Origin: Sphingobacterium sp.
GTDB lineage: Bacteria; Bacteroidota; Bacteroidia; Sphingobacteriales; Sphingobacteriaceae
DNA length: 64,000 bases
NCBI GenBank assembly: GCA_022712315.1
Contig: JALAGS010000028.1
Location: 1 to 64,000, forward strand
Direction: 5' to 3'
In this document: one piece after another, positions 1 to 9,131 of the stretch
How positions within the stretch are numbered: the stretch's first letter is position 1
Layout of the letters: every line of letters begins with the position of its first letter
Translations under genes and position numbers: made by a program
The notes under the pieces: generated by a model
The model's database searches: none
What the model saw: the letters and a program-made list of their open reading frames with translations, nothing else
Told to the model about the DNA's origin: nothing

Positions 1-58
1 TCTCCTTCTCCTTCTCCTTCTCCTTCTCCTTCTCCTTCTCCTTCTCCTTCTCCTTCTC
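1..58. repeat. Hexanucleotide microsatellite (TTCTCC)n, running off the left edge; encodes an (Glu-Lys)n tail of UreD on the minus strand
   Basis: Uninterrupted tctcct repetition from base 1 to about 58; in frame with the ureD reading frame (codons GAG AAG repeated). Confidence 0.95.
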
Positions 59-880
59 TATTGACCTTACCATGCTATTTTCTTTCTTTTCAGCAAGCTT
101 GTGCTGCGTAAAATCCCAGCAAAGCTGTCCTAGCATATGTAAAAAGTCGTATAATAGCTCGCCATCAGTCCCCAATGCACGCAAGATAACCACATCTGTC
201 GATGCCTGTGTAAATCCATAAGAGATATCGCTGTATTCGACAGTTAAGATCTCATCAAGTTCCTGTTTCAGTTCTTGCGCAAAAAGTGCAGAAAATAAAA
301 ATGTCGCCTGATGGGTATAACCTTCAAAAAATAACATTTTTTGGATCGGTTGACTTTTAGGGCACATGAGCTGATTATCAATAAATGACAGCTTACTATT
401 TCTAAAAATCTTCGTTTTTGTATGCAGCCTGTCAAACTCAAAAGCTTCTTTCATGTGAATTCTCCCCACACTGATAATATCCCCCCACATCAAAACCGCA
501 TCATCTGCTAAATGAATATGATTGCTGGCTTTGAAAATGGAATCTTTAAACGGAGTTACAGGGTGTGGAATATAATGAAACACGCCTCCAGCATCAACAT
601 GCACATCCGTATGTTGCCTCGCTCCAGTTTTCATTGGATGCAGCTTATTGAATGACTGCGTGAAAAGCTTCAATTGTGCTTCCTCTTTCACATGAACATC
701 AATATGCAGATAATCGGTATCCATGATCCCTGGAGAAGCACTCATAATGATCATTTCCAAATGATCTGTCAATCCAGCCGCCCCATAGTGCGTCAATTTA
801 TAGGGAGCATTATGATAACTTTCTTTCAATCTGCTCCTACCTTCTTCCCGGGCAACATTTAATACGATTTTACTATCCAT
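1..880 (-). CDS. ureD: Urease accessory protein UreD (partial, truncated by the left window edge)
   Basis: Not in the ORF track because it has no stop inside the window. Reverse strand from ATG at 880 reads MDSKIVLNVAREEGRSRLKESYHNAPYKLTHYGAAGLTDHLEMIIMSASPGIMDTDYLHIDVHV... and stays open to base 1, ending ...ENSMVRSIEKEKEKEK. Adjacent to ureG. Confidence 0.85.
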   Translation of the reverse strand, partial: MDSKIVLNVAREEGRSRLKESYHNAPYKLTHYGAAGLTDHLEMIIMSASPGIMDTDYLHIDVHVKEEAQLKLFTQSFNKLHPMKTGARQHTDVHVDAGGVFHYIPHPVTPFKDSIFKASNHIHLADDAVLMWGDIISVGRIHMKEAFEFDRLHTKTKIFRNSKLSFIDNQLMCPKSQPIQKMLFFEGYTHQATFLFSALFAQELKQELDEILTVEYSDISYGFTQASTDVVILRALGTDGELLYDFLHMLGQLCWDFTQHKLAEKKENSMVRSIEKEKEKEKEKEKEKEKEKE

Positions 881-892
881 ATATGATCATTT

Positions 893-1513
893 TTAACCTA
901 CCGGCTCCAACAGAGCATATTTTTTGATCCATGTTTTGACATCTTCCAGGCCTTCAAGTGTCATTAGATTTGTAAAAATAAATGGCCGTTCACCACGCAT
1001 GCGAATTGTATCCTGACGCATCACTTCCAGATCAGCATGCACATAAGGCGCAAGATCAATCTTATTGATCAGCAACAGATCTGAACGTGTAATACCAGGA
1101 CCTCCTTTACGTGGCATTTTTTCACCTTCAGCGACATCAAGAACGAAGATGGTCAAATCTGCTAGATCCGGGCTGAAAGTTGCTGTCAGATTATCACCGC
1201 CACTTTCAACAAAAATTAGCTCTACATCTTCAAAACGATGAGCCAGTTCTTCAACGGCTTCAATATTCATCGAGGCATCTTCACGAATAGCTGTATGGGG
1301 GCAACCGCCAGTTTCAACTCCAATAATCCGCTCCGCAGGTAAAGCCGAGTTCTGCTGTAAGTACATCGCATCTTCCCGGGTATAAATATCATTCGTAACC
1401 ACACAGATACTATAGTTTTTCGACATTGAGCGTGTCAATCGTTCAATGAGCGCCGTTTTGCCCGATCCAACAGGACCTGCAACACCAATTTTCACGTAAT
1501 TTCTCTTGGACAT
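893..1513 (-). CDS. ureG: Urease accessory GTPase UreG
   Basis: 206 aa; P-loop GPVGSGKT, ...[12 protein letters not shown]..., [15 protein letters not shown], typical of UreG. Confidence 0.97.
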   Translation of the reverse strand: MSKRNYVKIGVAGPVGSGKTALIERLTRSMSKNYSICVVTNDIYTREDAMYLQQNSALPAERIIGVETGGCPHTAIREDASMNIEAVEELAHRFEDVELIFVESGGDNLTATFSPDLADLTIFVLDVAEGEKMPRKGGPGITRSDLLLINKIDLAPYVHADLEVMRQDTIRMRGERPFIFTNLMTLEGLEDVKTWIKKYALLEPVG

Positions 1514-1537
1514 CTTTTATTTCTCCTTTTCCAATTT

Positions 1538-2224
1538 TTAAGAGATGTAAATTCTTGTATATAATTTCTCATGTTGCATGCATCGAATATCTTGCGCAAT
1601 ACAACAATTTCCAATCAGGTCATCATCCAATTCAGGTTGTAAAGCCACCAGTTTATTAATTAAAGGCTGCAGCTTAAACAAAATTTGCTGTGCATCCATT
1701 TGGCTAATAGGGACTAGTTTTGCACAATTTGTCATAATGCCATTCAATGAATTATAATAAAAAGCACTCAGTGCATCTGTATAACTAATTTGCTGTGCAT
1801 GAGCAAACATGGCAAATGCCATCGCATAATGACCATGAAGCTCCTGTGTATTGATTGCCTTGAGATAGGTCGAGCAACGCTTGACGGGATTTAACTTTTC
1901 CGTCAATTTTAAGAACCTTATGCCTAATTTCTTGCTGGCATCCCTAATCTCATAAGGGGCTTTAAATGCTGTAATCAAAGCATCGAGTTCCGCTATCTTC
2001 TTTTTTGTCGCCCTTGATTCACACAATTGCCAAGCCTTATGGAAAAAAGCGGCGTCGTTGTAATAAAAGCTATGTTCCAATAAGGTCTGTGCATATTCTT
2101 TTGCTGTTTTAGCATCATGTACAATCTCCTTATTAATATAAGTTTCCAATCCATAGGAATGGGTAAAACCTCCAATCGGAAATACAGAATCATTGATTTG
2201 CATCAATGTCAACAATGGATTCAT
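1538..2224 (-). CDS. ureF: Urease accessory protein UreF
   Basis: Start chosen at internal Met (MNPLLTLMQINDSVFPIGGFTHSYGLETYI), which removes the overlap with ureE implied by the 2284 start. UreF-like N-terminus. Confidence 0.9.
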   Translation of the reverse strand: MNPLLTLMQINDSVFPIGGFTHSYGLETYINKEIVHDAKTAKEYAQTLLEHSFYYNDAAFFHKAWQLCESRATKKKIAELDALITAFKAPYEIRDASKKLGIRFLKLTEKLNPVKRCSTYLKAINTQELHGHYAMAFAMFAHAQQISYTDALSAFYYNSLNGIMTNCAKLVPISQMDAQQILFKLQPLINKLVALQPELDDDLIGNCCIAQDIRCMQHEKLYTRIYIS

Positions 2225-2240
2225 ATCTAGTTTTATTAAT

Positions 2241-2735
2241 TTACATCCCTTTTGCCAGTGTAATTTTATTTTGAGCCACCGCATACTGATGGATCCGTAA
2301 TGTATGGGTTCTTTCGATTACCCGAAGTTCCTTAGCCGGTGAGAAACCTGCCCTCTCCAGTGTTTCCCATAGTGGATTTTCATATGCAGCAATGATCTCA
2401 TGAGCTGCGTTAATGAAAACAGGAATGTGTTTATTGCCAATTTCAAGACATATCCGAGCCATATCCAGCGCGTTCTTAGGCCGCACAACAAGGCAAGGAC
2501 AGGGTAATATCCGGACAACAATACGCAGCTCTTCTGTTTCAAACAGAATATCACCATCAAACAAGGACTCCTCCCCTAGATTTTTGAAACCTATTTCTCG
2601 CCCCAGAACAGTGAACCCGCGGATCACACGTTTTTCGGTATCGAACCATTCCAGCTCTAAAAAATCCAGCTCTACAGTATCCTGTTCCAAACCATCCGTC
2701 CAAATATTACCCTTAACGTCACTTGCTAATAACAT
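2241..2735 (-). CDS. ureE: Urease accessory protein UreE (nickel chaperone), no His-rich C-terminal tail
   Basis: 164 aa in the urease operon; RVLPCPCLVVRPKNALDMARICLEIGNKHIPVFI region resembles UreE. Confidence 0.85.
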   Translation of the reverse strand: MLLASDVKGNIWTDGLEQDTVELDFLELEWFDTEKRVIRGFTVLGREIGFKNLGEESLFDGDILFETEELRIVVRILPCPCLVVRPKNALDMARICLEIGNKHIPVFINAAHEIIAAYENPLWETLERAGFSPAKELRVIERTHTLRIHQYAVAQNKITLAKGM

Positions 2736-2745
2736 AAATACCTCA

Positions 2746-4596
2746 TTAGAATAAGAAGTAACGTTGTGCCATTGGAAGTTCTTTCAATGGTTCACAAGTC
2801 GCCAATACGCCATCTACAGTTACCTCATATGTTTCCGGATTAACCACGATATTTGGTGTTGCATGATTGTGTACCATATCCTTTTTCATCACGGTACGGC
2901 ATCCCACTACCGGCAGGCACTTCCGTGACAAGTTTAATTTTTGGATATTTCCATTCTCTAAAGACACTTTCGAAACAAAGTTGAAACACAGTTTTGAAAC
3001 GGCTTTACCATAATTCCCAAACATCGGTCTATAGATAATTGGCTGTGGCGTAGGAATTGATGCATTGGCATCTCCCATTTTAGCTCCTAAAATCATACCT
3101 CCTTTAATGACCAGTTCGGGTTTTACACCAAACAGTTCCGGCTTCCAAAGAATCAAATCCGCATACTTTCCCTTTTCAATTGAACCGATATATTGATCAA
3201 TACCATGTGCTTTCGCTGGATTTATGGTGAATTTGGATACATAACGTTTGACACGGAAATTATCATTTCCTTTCCCTTGATCCTCAGCCAAAGGACCGCG
3301 CTGGATCTTCATCTTATGCGCAGTTTGGAATGTACGAGAGATCACCTCACCTACACGTCCCATGGCTTGACTATCCGAACTCATAATCGAAAATACCCCC
3401 ATGTCCTGTAAGATATCTTCGGCAGCAATTGTCTGCGGACGGATGCGTGAATCTGCAAATGCCACATCTTCTTTCACATTTTTATCCAAATGGTGACACA
3501 CCATCAACATGTCCAAGTGTTCCTCAGCAGTATTGACGGTAAAAGGTTTTGTAGGGTTGGTAGATGCAGGGAGAATGTTTGGATACATGGCGATCTTAAT
3601 GATATCCGGTGCGTGCCCTCCACCAGCACCCTCTGTATGGAAGGTATGGATAACACGGCCATCTATCGCGGCAACTGTATCCTCCAGGAAACCTGCTTCA
3701 TTCAGTGTATCTGTGTGGATGGCGACCTGTACATCGTATTTATCGGCCACTTTCAATGCCGCATCAATAGTAGCCGGAGTCGCCCCCCAGTCTTCATGAA
3801 TTTTTACGCCAAGCGCCCCTGCCTCAATCTGCTCCTCAATTGGTTTTGTGGTAGAAACATTTCCCTTACCAAAAAAGCCAACATTGATAGGTAAGTTTTC
3901 AAAAGCTTCAAACATGCGTTCGATGTACCATTTCCCAGAAGTCACTGTTGTTGCCAGTGTTCCATCTGCAGGTCCTGCACCACCGCCGATAAAGGTCGTT
4001 ACACCAGAATATAGAGCAGTTTCGATTTGCTGTGGTGAGATAAAGTGAATATGTGTATCGATACCTCCAGCAGTCAAGATGTATCCGGCACCACCATGTA
4101 CTTCTGTAGAAGCACCGATTACCATACCTTTGGTTACGCCATCCTGAACATCAGGATTTCCCGCTTTACCAATACCCACAATTTTACCATCCTTAATACC
4201 AATATCGCCCTTTACAATCCCCCAGTGATCGATGATAATAACATTGGTGATACAGAAATCCAGCACGTCTTCATCTCGCAAGGCTCGCGCGGACTGTCCC
4301 ATACCATCACGGATGGTCTTACCCCCGCCGAATTTATTCTCCTCACCATAAACATTAAAATCTTTTTCAATCTCGATAAACAACTCTGTATCGGCCAAGC
4401 GGACCTTATCTCCTGTAGTAGGGCCAAAAAGTGCAGCGTATTTGTCCCGAGGGATATAAAGTTCCCCATCGATATATTTTACTGATGATTTATCTAAACC
4501 TAGTTTATCTAAACCAAGCGCATGTAGACCAACGGTAGAACCCAATGTCGTGAGTCCTACAACCTTAATCCATTCGCGTCTATTCCATCCTCCCAT
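2746..4596 (-). CDS. ureC: Urease subunit alpha with N-terminal twin-arginine-like extension
   Basis: 616 aa; core [37 protein letters not shown] (carbamylated Lys region), [20 protein letters not shown]-terminal AQRYFLF. Preceded by about 45 extra residues [28 protein letters not shown]... Confidence 0.97.
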   Translation of the reverse strand: MGGWNRREWIKVVGLTTLGSTVGLHALGLDKLGLDKSSVKYIDGELYIPRDKYAALFGPTTGDKVRLADTELFIEIEKDFNVYGEENKFGGGKTIRDGMGQSARALRDEDVLDFCITNVIIIDHWGIVKGDIGIKDGKIVGIGKAGNPDVQDGVTKGMVIGASTEVHGGAGYILTAGGIDTHIHFISPQQIETALYSGVTTFIGGGAGPADGTLATTVTSGKWYIERMFEAFENLPINVGFFGKGNVSTTKPIEEQIEAGALGVKIHEDWGATPATIDAALKVADKYDVQVAIHTDTLNEAGFLEDTVAAIDGRVIHTFHTEGAGGGHAPDIIKIAMYPNILPASTNPTKPFTVNTAEEHLDMLMVCHHLDKNVKEDVAFADSRIRPQTIAAEDILQDMGVFSIMSSDSQAMGRVGEVISRTFQTAHKMKIQRGPLAEDQGKGNDNFRVKRYVSKFTINPAKAHGIDQYIGSIEKGKYADLILWKPELFGVKPELVIKGGMILGAKMGDANASIPTPQPIIYRPMFGNYGKAVSKLCFNFVSKVSLENGNIQKLNLSRKCLPVVGCRTVMKKDMVHNHATPNIVVNPETYEVTVDGVLATCEPLKELPMAQRYFLF

Positions 4597-4598
4597 AG

Positions 4599-4970
4599 TT
4601 ACTTAGATTGTCTGAATTTTAATTTTTTCATTTTATCAATGGCCCTCGTTTTCACAGACTGATCTGTGTATTTTCCGTTTGTCAAGCCATTAAAACCGTG
4701 AATTTCCTTACTTCCTCCAAATTCAACTAGAACAACTGATTTCTGTTCTCCCGGTTCGAAACGGACTGCTGTACTTGCAGGAATATTTAAACGCATCCCA
4801 AAAGCTCTCTCTCTGTCGAACGAAAGCAACTTGTTCGCTTCAAAAAAATGATAATGCGAGCCGACCTGAATCGGTCTATCACCTTCATTTTTCACAACAA
4901 TGCTTGTGGTTCTATGCCCAACATTAGCCTTGATTTCTTCTTTTTTTAAAATGTATTCTCCTGGAATCAT
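4599..4970 (-). CDS. ureB: Urease subunit beta
   Basis: 123 aa; [18 protein letters not shown]..., [18 protein letters not shown], typical UreB. Confidence 0.96.
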   Translation of the reverse strand: MIPGEYILKKEEIKANVGHRTTSIVVKNEGDRPIQVGSHYHFFEANKLLSFDRERAFGMRLNIPASTAVRFEPGEQKSVVLVEFGGSKEIHGFNGLTNGKYTDQSVKTRAIDKMKKLKFRQSK

Positions 4971-4985
4971 ATCATTTAATATTTA

Positions 4986-5288
4986 TTAACGAATAGGATC
5001 ATGGACAGTCACTAGTTTGGTTCCGTCCGGGAAAGTAACTTCGATCTGTACATCATGAATCATTTCGGGCACCCCCTCCATAACCTGACTTCTTTTCAAC
5101 AAAGTGGTACCATACGACATGAGGTCGGCCACTGACCTACCGTCCCTGGCTTCCTCCATAATTTGGGCGCTGATATAAGCAATGCACTCGGGATAATTTA
5201 ATTTCACCCCACGCTTCAATCTCTTGGCGGCCAATTCACCCGCCAAATGCAATAGCAGCTTTTCTGTTTCTCTCGGTGTTAAACGCAT
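4986..5288 (-). CDS. ureA: Urease subunit gamma
   Basis: 100 aa; [34 protein letters not shown]..., typical UreA. Confidence 0.97.
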   Translation of the reverse strand: MRLTPRETEKLLLHLAGELAAKRLKRGVKLNYPECIAYISAQIMEEARDGRSVADLMSYGTTLLKRSQVMEGVPEMIHDVQIEVTFPDGTKLVTVHDPIR

Positions 5289-5324
5289 AAAAAATAAGTA
5301 TTTGTTATTTTGTTAAAGGAATTC

Positions 5325-6515
5325 TTACAAGACTGGAATGGTAAAATAGGCTCCAAAAGCAAGACGATTATATTGACTTTTAGGCATATTCATAGCATCC
5401 TTATAATTGACAGTATTACCTACATAACCGAGATAAAACCGCAGATCCTGATTATGAAATGGCTTATGCTGCAAAGCGGCAAAATAGGTCCAGTTTTGGC
5501 GAAAATTCTTCCCCAATTGATCGTCATTCCTTGCTCCCGCAATCTCATAGGCACCTTTCAAAGCGATTTCCCATTTTCTAGTTAAGAATTGGTCATAGCG
5601 CAATATCGCAGAGCCATAATTAACGTCTTTAGCCAACACCCGCTGATCACCTGTTCTGTCATAAAACTCATTGATCGCAGAAGATGCAATCATTGCATGA
5701 TCAACACCGAGATAAGAATACTGTAAGTCCAGATACACCATCTGCCGGGAAGTTTTGAACTTATTCGCCAAGGAGACTGAATGATTCGTATGCCCCTTTG
5801 CAAACTGTGAAATATTATAGGACCATTTGGTATTAATCTGCTTATTCATAAATGCGCCCACCCAGGTGAAATATGCCCCCATAGGCACGTTGGATCGTTC
5901 TAAATCCCCTACGGCAAAGCCATTTTTTGCATGAAGATCCATAAAACTGTCATTCGTCGTGTTATATACCTGTGCATGAAACGAATGATTTGGATTAACT
6001 TCATAAGAGATCATCCCCCCCACAACAAAAAGGTTTAATATACGGTCGACATAGTCGGTAAACTTATATTCGTAAATGGGATTATTTTCAAACTCATAAC
6101 TTCCAACCATTGCACTTTGCTTACCGGCTGTAACAGACCATTTCAGATCTTTTCCAAACTTGTACTTGATCAATGCCATATCCAAAGCCCGAGATCCATT
6201 ATCTTGGCTCGTTGGCGCAAATGACCTATTCAAACGAAAACGCACTTTATAAGAAAGTCGATCATTGTAATCTCCACTCATCAAAATACGGGCGTCATCA
6301 AGATTTGCTTTTGCCTGTGATGAACCATCTCCATTGTCTGTTTGCAACCCTGCTCTTAATAGGACATCCAGTTGAAATGATTTTGCTCTTGCGGGTTCAT
6401 TCAGCAGCAAACTGCTTCTCTTCGCTGGAATAGAGTCTGTGTGAGCGTGCTCCTGTGCATGTAAGGAAGCTATGCAAAGCCCCAGTGTTGTAAAAAGTGA
6501 AAGTGTTTTTTTCAT
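5325..6515 (-). CDS. Outer-membrane porin, OprO/OprP-like, probably co-transcribed with the urease genes
   Basis: Start set at internal Met MKKTLSLFTTLGLCIASLHAQ (signal peptide). Beta-barrel-like sequence (LRAGLQTDNGDGSSQAKANLDDARILMSGDYNDRLSYKVRFRLNRSF). Stop is 36 nt from ureA. Confidence 0.75.
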   Translation of the reverse strand: MKKTLSLFTTLGLCIASLHAQEHAHTDSIPAKRSSLLLNEPARAKSFQLDVLLRAGLQTDNGDGSSQAKANLDDARILMSGDYNDRLSYKVRFRLNRSFAPTSQDNGSRALDMALIKYKFGKDLKWSVTAGKQSAMVGSYEFENNPIYEYKFTDYVDRILNLFVVGGMISYEVNPNHSFHAQVYNTTNDSFMDLHAKNGFAVGDLERSNVPMGAYFTWVGAFMNKQINTKWSYNISQFAKGHTNHSVSLANKFKTSRQMVYLDLQYSYLGVDHAMIASSAINEFYDRTGDQRVLAKDVNYGSAILRYDQFLTRKWEIALKGAYEIAGARNDDQLGKNFRQNWTYFAALQHKPFHNQDLRFYLGYVGNTVNYKDAMNMPKSQYNRLAFGAYFTIPVL

Positions 6516-6538
6516 CCTTATGTTTTGTTCCAATATGG

Positions 6539-6633
6539 TCGGGAAGCGATCCCGATTTTTCAAATCATCATTCAATTTGAAAAATCAAGAAATTCCCTGT
6601 GATATACCTGTATCTGGCACAAGTATATCACAG
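6539..6633 (-). promoter_or_regulatory. Stacked inverted repeats in the leader upstream of the porin-urease genes
   Basis: ctgtgatatac (6597-6607)/gtatatcacag (6623-6633), 11 bp; gatttttcaaat (6554-6565)/atttgaaaaatc (6575-6586), 12 bp; tcggga (6539-6544)/tcccga (6550-6555), 6 bp. All perfect. Confidence 0.6.
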
Positions 6634-6671
6634 CCACCTAAAAATGGAATAAGGATGAGATTAAAATGAAA

Positions 6672-8054
6672 TTAGAAAGGTATTTTTGGGATTGTAACCA
6701 CCACTAAAGTACCCTGCCCTTCGGTAGAACGCAATACTAATTCTGCACCATGAAGGTCAAAAATATTCTTGGCTAAAACAAGGCCCAAGCCATTTCCATA
6801 GATATCACCGACATTAGACGCGCGGTAAAAAGAGGTAAAAATATGCGGCTGGTCTTTTTGAGGAATACCTATCCCTTGATCGAATACTTTTATCGTCATA
6901 TTTTTGCTATCGCTACTGATTGCGACAACAATCTGCTGTCCGTTACCGTACTTAAATGCATTTGAAATAATATTGCTAAAGGCAATAAAAAACAGATCTG
7001 GATTGGCTAAAACGGTAAGTTCATCACTATCTTCCGGGATTTCTGTGAGATCAAAAGAAAGTTTTAACTCCTTGTGAATACTCTTTTCAGCTTTATGGAT
7101 TTCATAAAGCAGCTCATCAATTCGAATGGTTATTTTATTGTCCACCTCGCCCTTAAAACCCATCCGGGATAGTTGCAAAAGATTATTGATGATAAGCTCC
7201 ATTTTATCCGCGTATTTCGCGATAGTCTGCAATGAATAGTAGGCTTCATGTTCCCTTGACAAAAGCTGCTGGGCCAATTCGGCCTCCCCTCCAATAATTG
7301 TCAGTGGGGTTTTCAGAGAATGAGAGGCATTTCCGATAAAACTCTGTTGAGATTGGACCGAAATATCCAATCGGTTAAGCATTGAATTTAAGTTCGCAAT
7401 CAAAACACCCAATTCATCTTTACCATTACTAAATTTACTGAACAAGCGATGGTCCAAATGTGCGATATCAACTTTATCTAAATCATTGTTGATATCCTTG
7501 ATGGGTTTCAACAACCGATCAGCAAAGTAAAAAGACATCAGTACGATTAAAAAAATGGCCAAAATGCCGCCTGTAATCAATGTGCGATCCAATTGGCGCT
7601 GTTCTTCATGACCATAATCATCGATCCCCTCCGATATCACAATCAAATTTTCGCGATGAAGATGATCTTGAAAGAATACAGCTACAAAAGCAGTCTTCCC
7701 GTTCATATACCTTCCCTTGCCATGATGGATTACATCGGTATAGAATGTCTTTGGCATCGGTAGCTCGGGTCTAAATTGAACACTGTCACTTCCCTTACTA
7801 ACACGAATAAGATGGTCGGTTCCCTCAGATAACTGTTTCAGGTATTTACGTTTTACCTGAATATAAAGTTCTTTATTTTCATCCTTCTGATGAACGATAT
7901 GGTCTCCGACAATCACGGCATTCTCTTCTAGCCGATGAAAAAATTTGGTCTGCAGGCTGTCGTAAGTGAAATAAGATACATAAATGGCAAAAACAACAAG
8001 CAGCAACGTACTGATGATAGAAAAGAGGAGAACTATTTTGGTCCTAATTTTCAT
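6672..8054 (-). CDS. Two-component sensor histidine kinase
   Basis: 460 aa; two TM segments, HAMP-like region, H-box NASHSLKTPLTIIGGEAEL, N-box NIISNAFKYGNG, GNGLGLVLAKNI. Confidence 0.95.
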   Translation of the reverse strand: MKIRTKIVLLFSIISTLLLVVFAIYVSYFTYDSLQTKFFHRLEENAVIVGDHIVHQKDENKELYIQVKRKYLKQLSEGTDHLIRVSKGSDSVQFRPELPMPKTFYTDVIHHGKGRYMNGKTAFVAVFFQDHLHRENLIVISEGIDDYGHEEQRQLDRTLITGGILAIFLIVLMSFYFADRLLKPIKDINNDLDKVDIAHLDHRLFSKFSNGKDELGVLIANLNSMLNRLDISVQSQQSFIGNASHSLKTPLTIIGGEAELAQQLLSREHEAYYSLQTIAKYADKMELIINNLLQLSRMGFKGEVDNKITIRIDELLYEIHKAEKSIHKELKLSFDLTEIPEDSDELTVLANPDLFFIAFSNIISNAFKYGNGQQIVVAISSDSKNMTIKVFDQGIGIPQKDQPHIFTSFYRASNVGDIYGNGLGLVLAKNIFDLHGAELVLRSTEGQGTLVVVTIPKIPF

Positions 8055-8724
8055 GACGGATTACATATCCCATACCGATCACGGTATGGATAAGTTTACG
8101 TGAAAACTGTTTATCGATCTTTTTCCGCAGATAATTCACATACACATCAACGACATTGGTACTTAAATCGACATCCATCCCCCACACTTCTTCTAAAATA
8201 TCGATCCGACTCAATACCTTATTTCGATTGAGCATTAAGAATTCAAGTAAACGAAATTCGGTGGCGGTAAGAATAATAGGAGAATTGGCACGTTGAACCG
8301 ATTTACTATCTCTATCCAATTGAAGATCATCAAACACCAATATATTTTTCTGCTCAGTAACTGTTTTTGATTTACGGCTATAGCGACTGATTCGAGCCTT
8401 TAACTCCTCCAGGCGAAATGGTTTTGTCAAGTAATCATCCGCATCTCTGGCAAAGGCCTCAACGATATCCTCCGTTTGGTTTAAAGCTGTGAGGATAATA
8501 ATGGGAACCTCATTATTCGACATTCGAATATTTTTACAGACATCTAAACCATTCATACCGGGCAGCATCACATCCAATAGGATGAGGTCATAATGATTGA
8601 GTCCAGCCATTTTTAAACCAGTATACCCATCCATGGCAATACTGATGTGATAGCCCTCTTCTTTTAAGCCTCTTTCGATCAATGATATGACGGATGGTTC
8701 ATCCTCTATAAGCAACAGTTCCAC
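8044..8724 (-). CDS. OmpR-family response regulator
   Basis: 226 aa; receiver (LILLDVMLPGMNG) and winged-helix domain (ATEFRLLEFLMLNRNKVLSR...VVDVYVNYLRKKID). Overlaps the kinase gene by 11 nt. Confidence 0.96.
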   Translation of the reverse strand: MELLLIEDEPSVISLIERGLKEEGYHISIAMDGYTGLKMAGLNHYDLILLDVMLPGMNGLDVCKNIRMSNNEVPIIILTALNQTEDIVEAFARDADDYLTKPFRLEELKARISRYSRKSKTVTEQKNILVFDDLQLDRDSKSVQRANSPIILTATEFRLLEFLMLNRNKVLSRIDILEEVWGMDVDLSTNVVDVYVNYLRKKIDKQFSRKLIHTVIGMGYVIRHEN

Positions 8725-9131
8725 AGATATCTTTTTTAAGCAGTAAAAAATTCGAGGTTTGTAAAATACAAAATTAATAATTCACTTTTCCCTTAAAAGC
8801 CACATTCCTAAATTATTTCGTTTTTTCTTGACGGTTATATGATAGTAAGACTTTGCAATTCCTTTGGAGTGGACTGCTTATGCTCTGCTTTTGGGACTAC
8901 CCTACCAAATACCGATGAGCTCCCTAGTTCCGATCTAGTTCAATAGGTCGACACTAGGTTTTAGCAAGGAAATTACTCAGAATAAGGGCTAATAAGACGT
9001 ATAACAGGAGCGAACAAAGGCATAAGCACAAGCGAAGCGAAAATCATTTTTGAAATCCCCCCTCTCAAATAACGAAATATTATTTCAAAAATCCACCGAA
9101 ATTCGATATTTTTGCAGTTTAAAATCGCACA

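Noticed and set aside
1-58. Hexamer tract as a CRISPR or phase-variable on/off switch
   Set aside because: No spacers; a 6-bp unit changes length in frame and cannot switch the frame.
674-862. 62-aa plus-strand ORF
   Set aside because: Antisense to ureD, which is open across the whole region to the window edge.
3193-4485. Several 66-146 aa plus-strand ORFs across ureC
   Set aside because: All lie antisense to highly conserved urease alpha coding sequence; shadow ORFs from codon composition.
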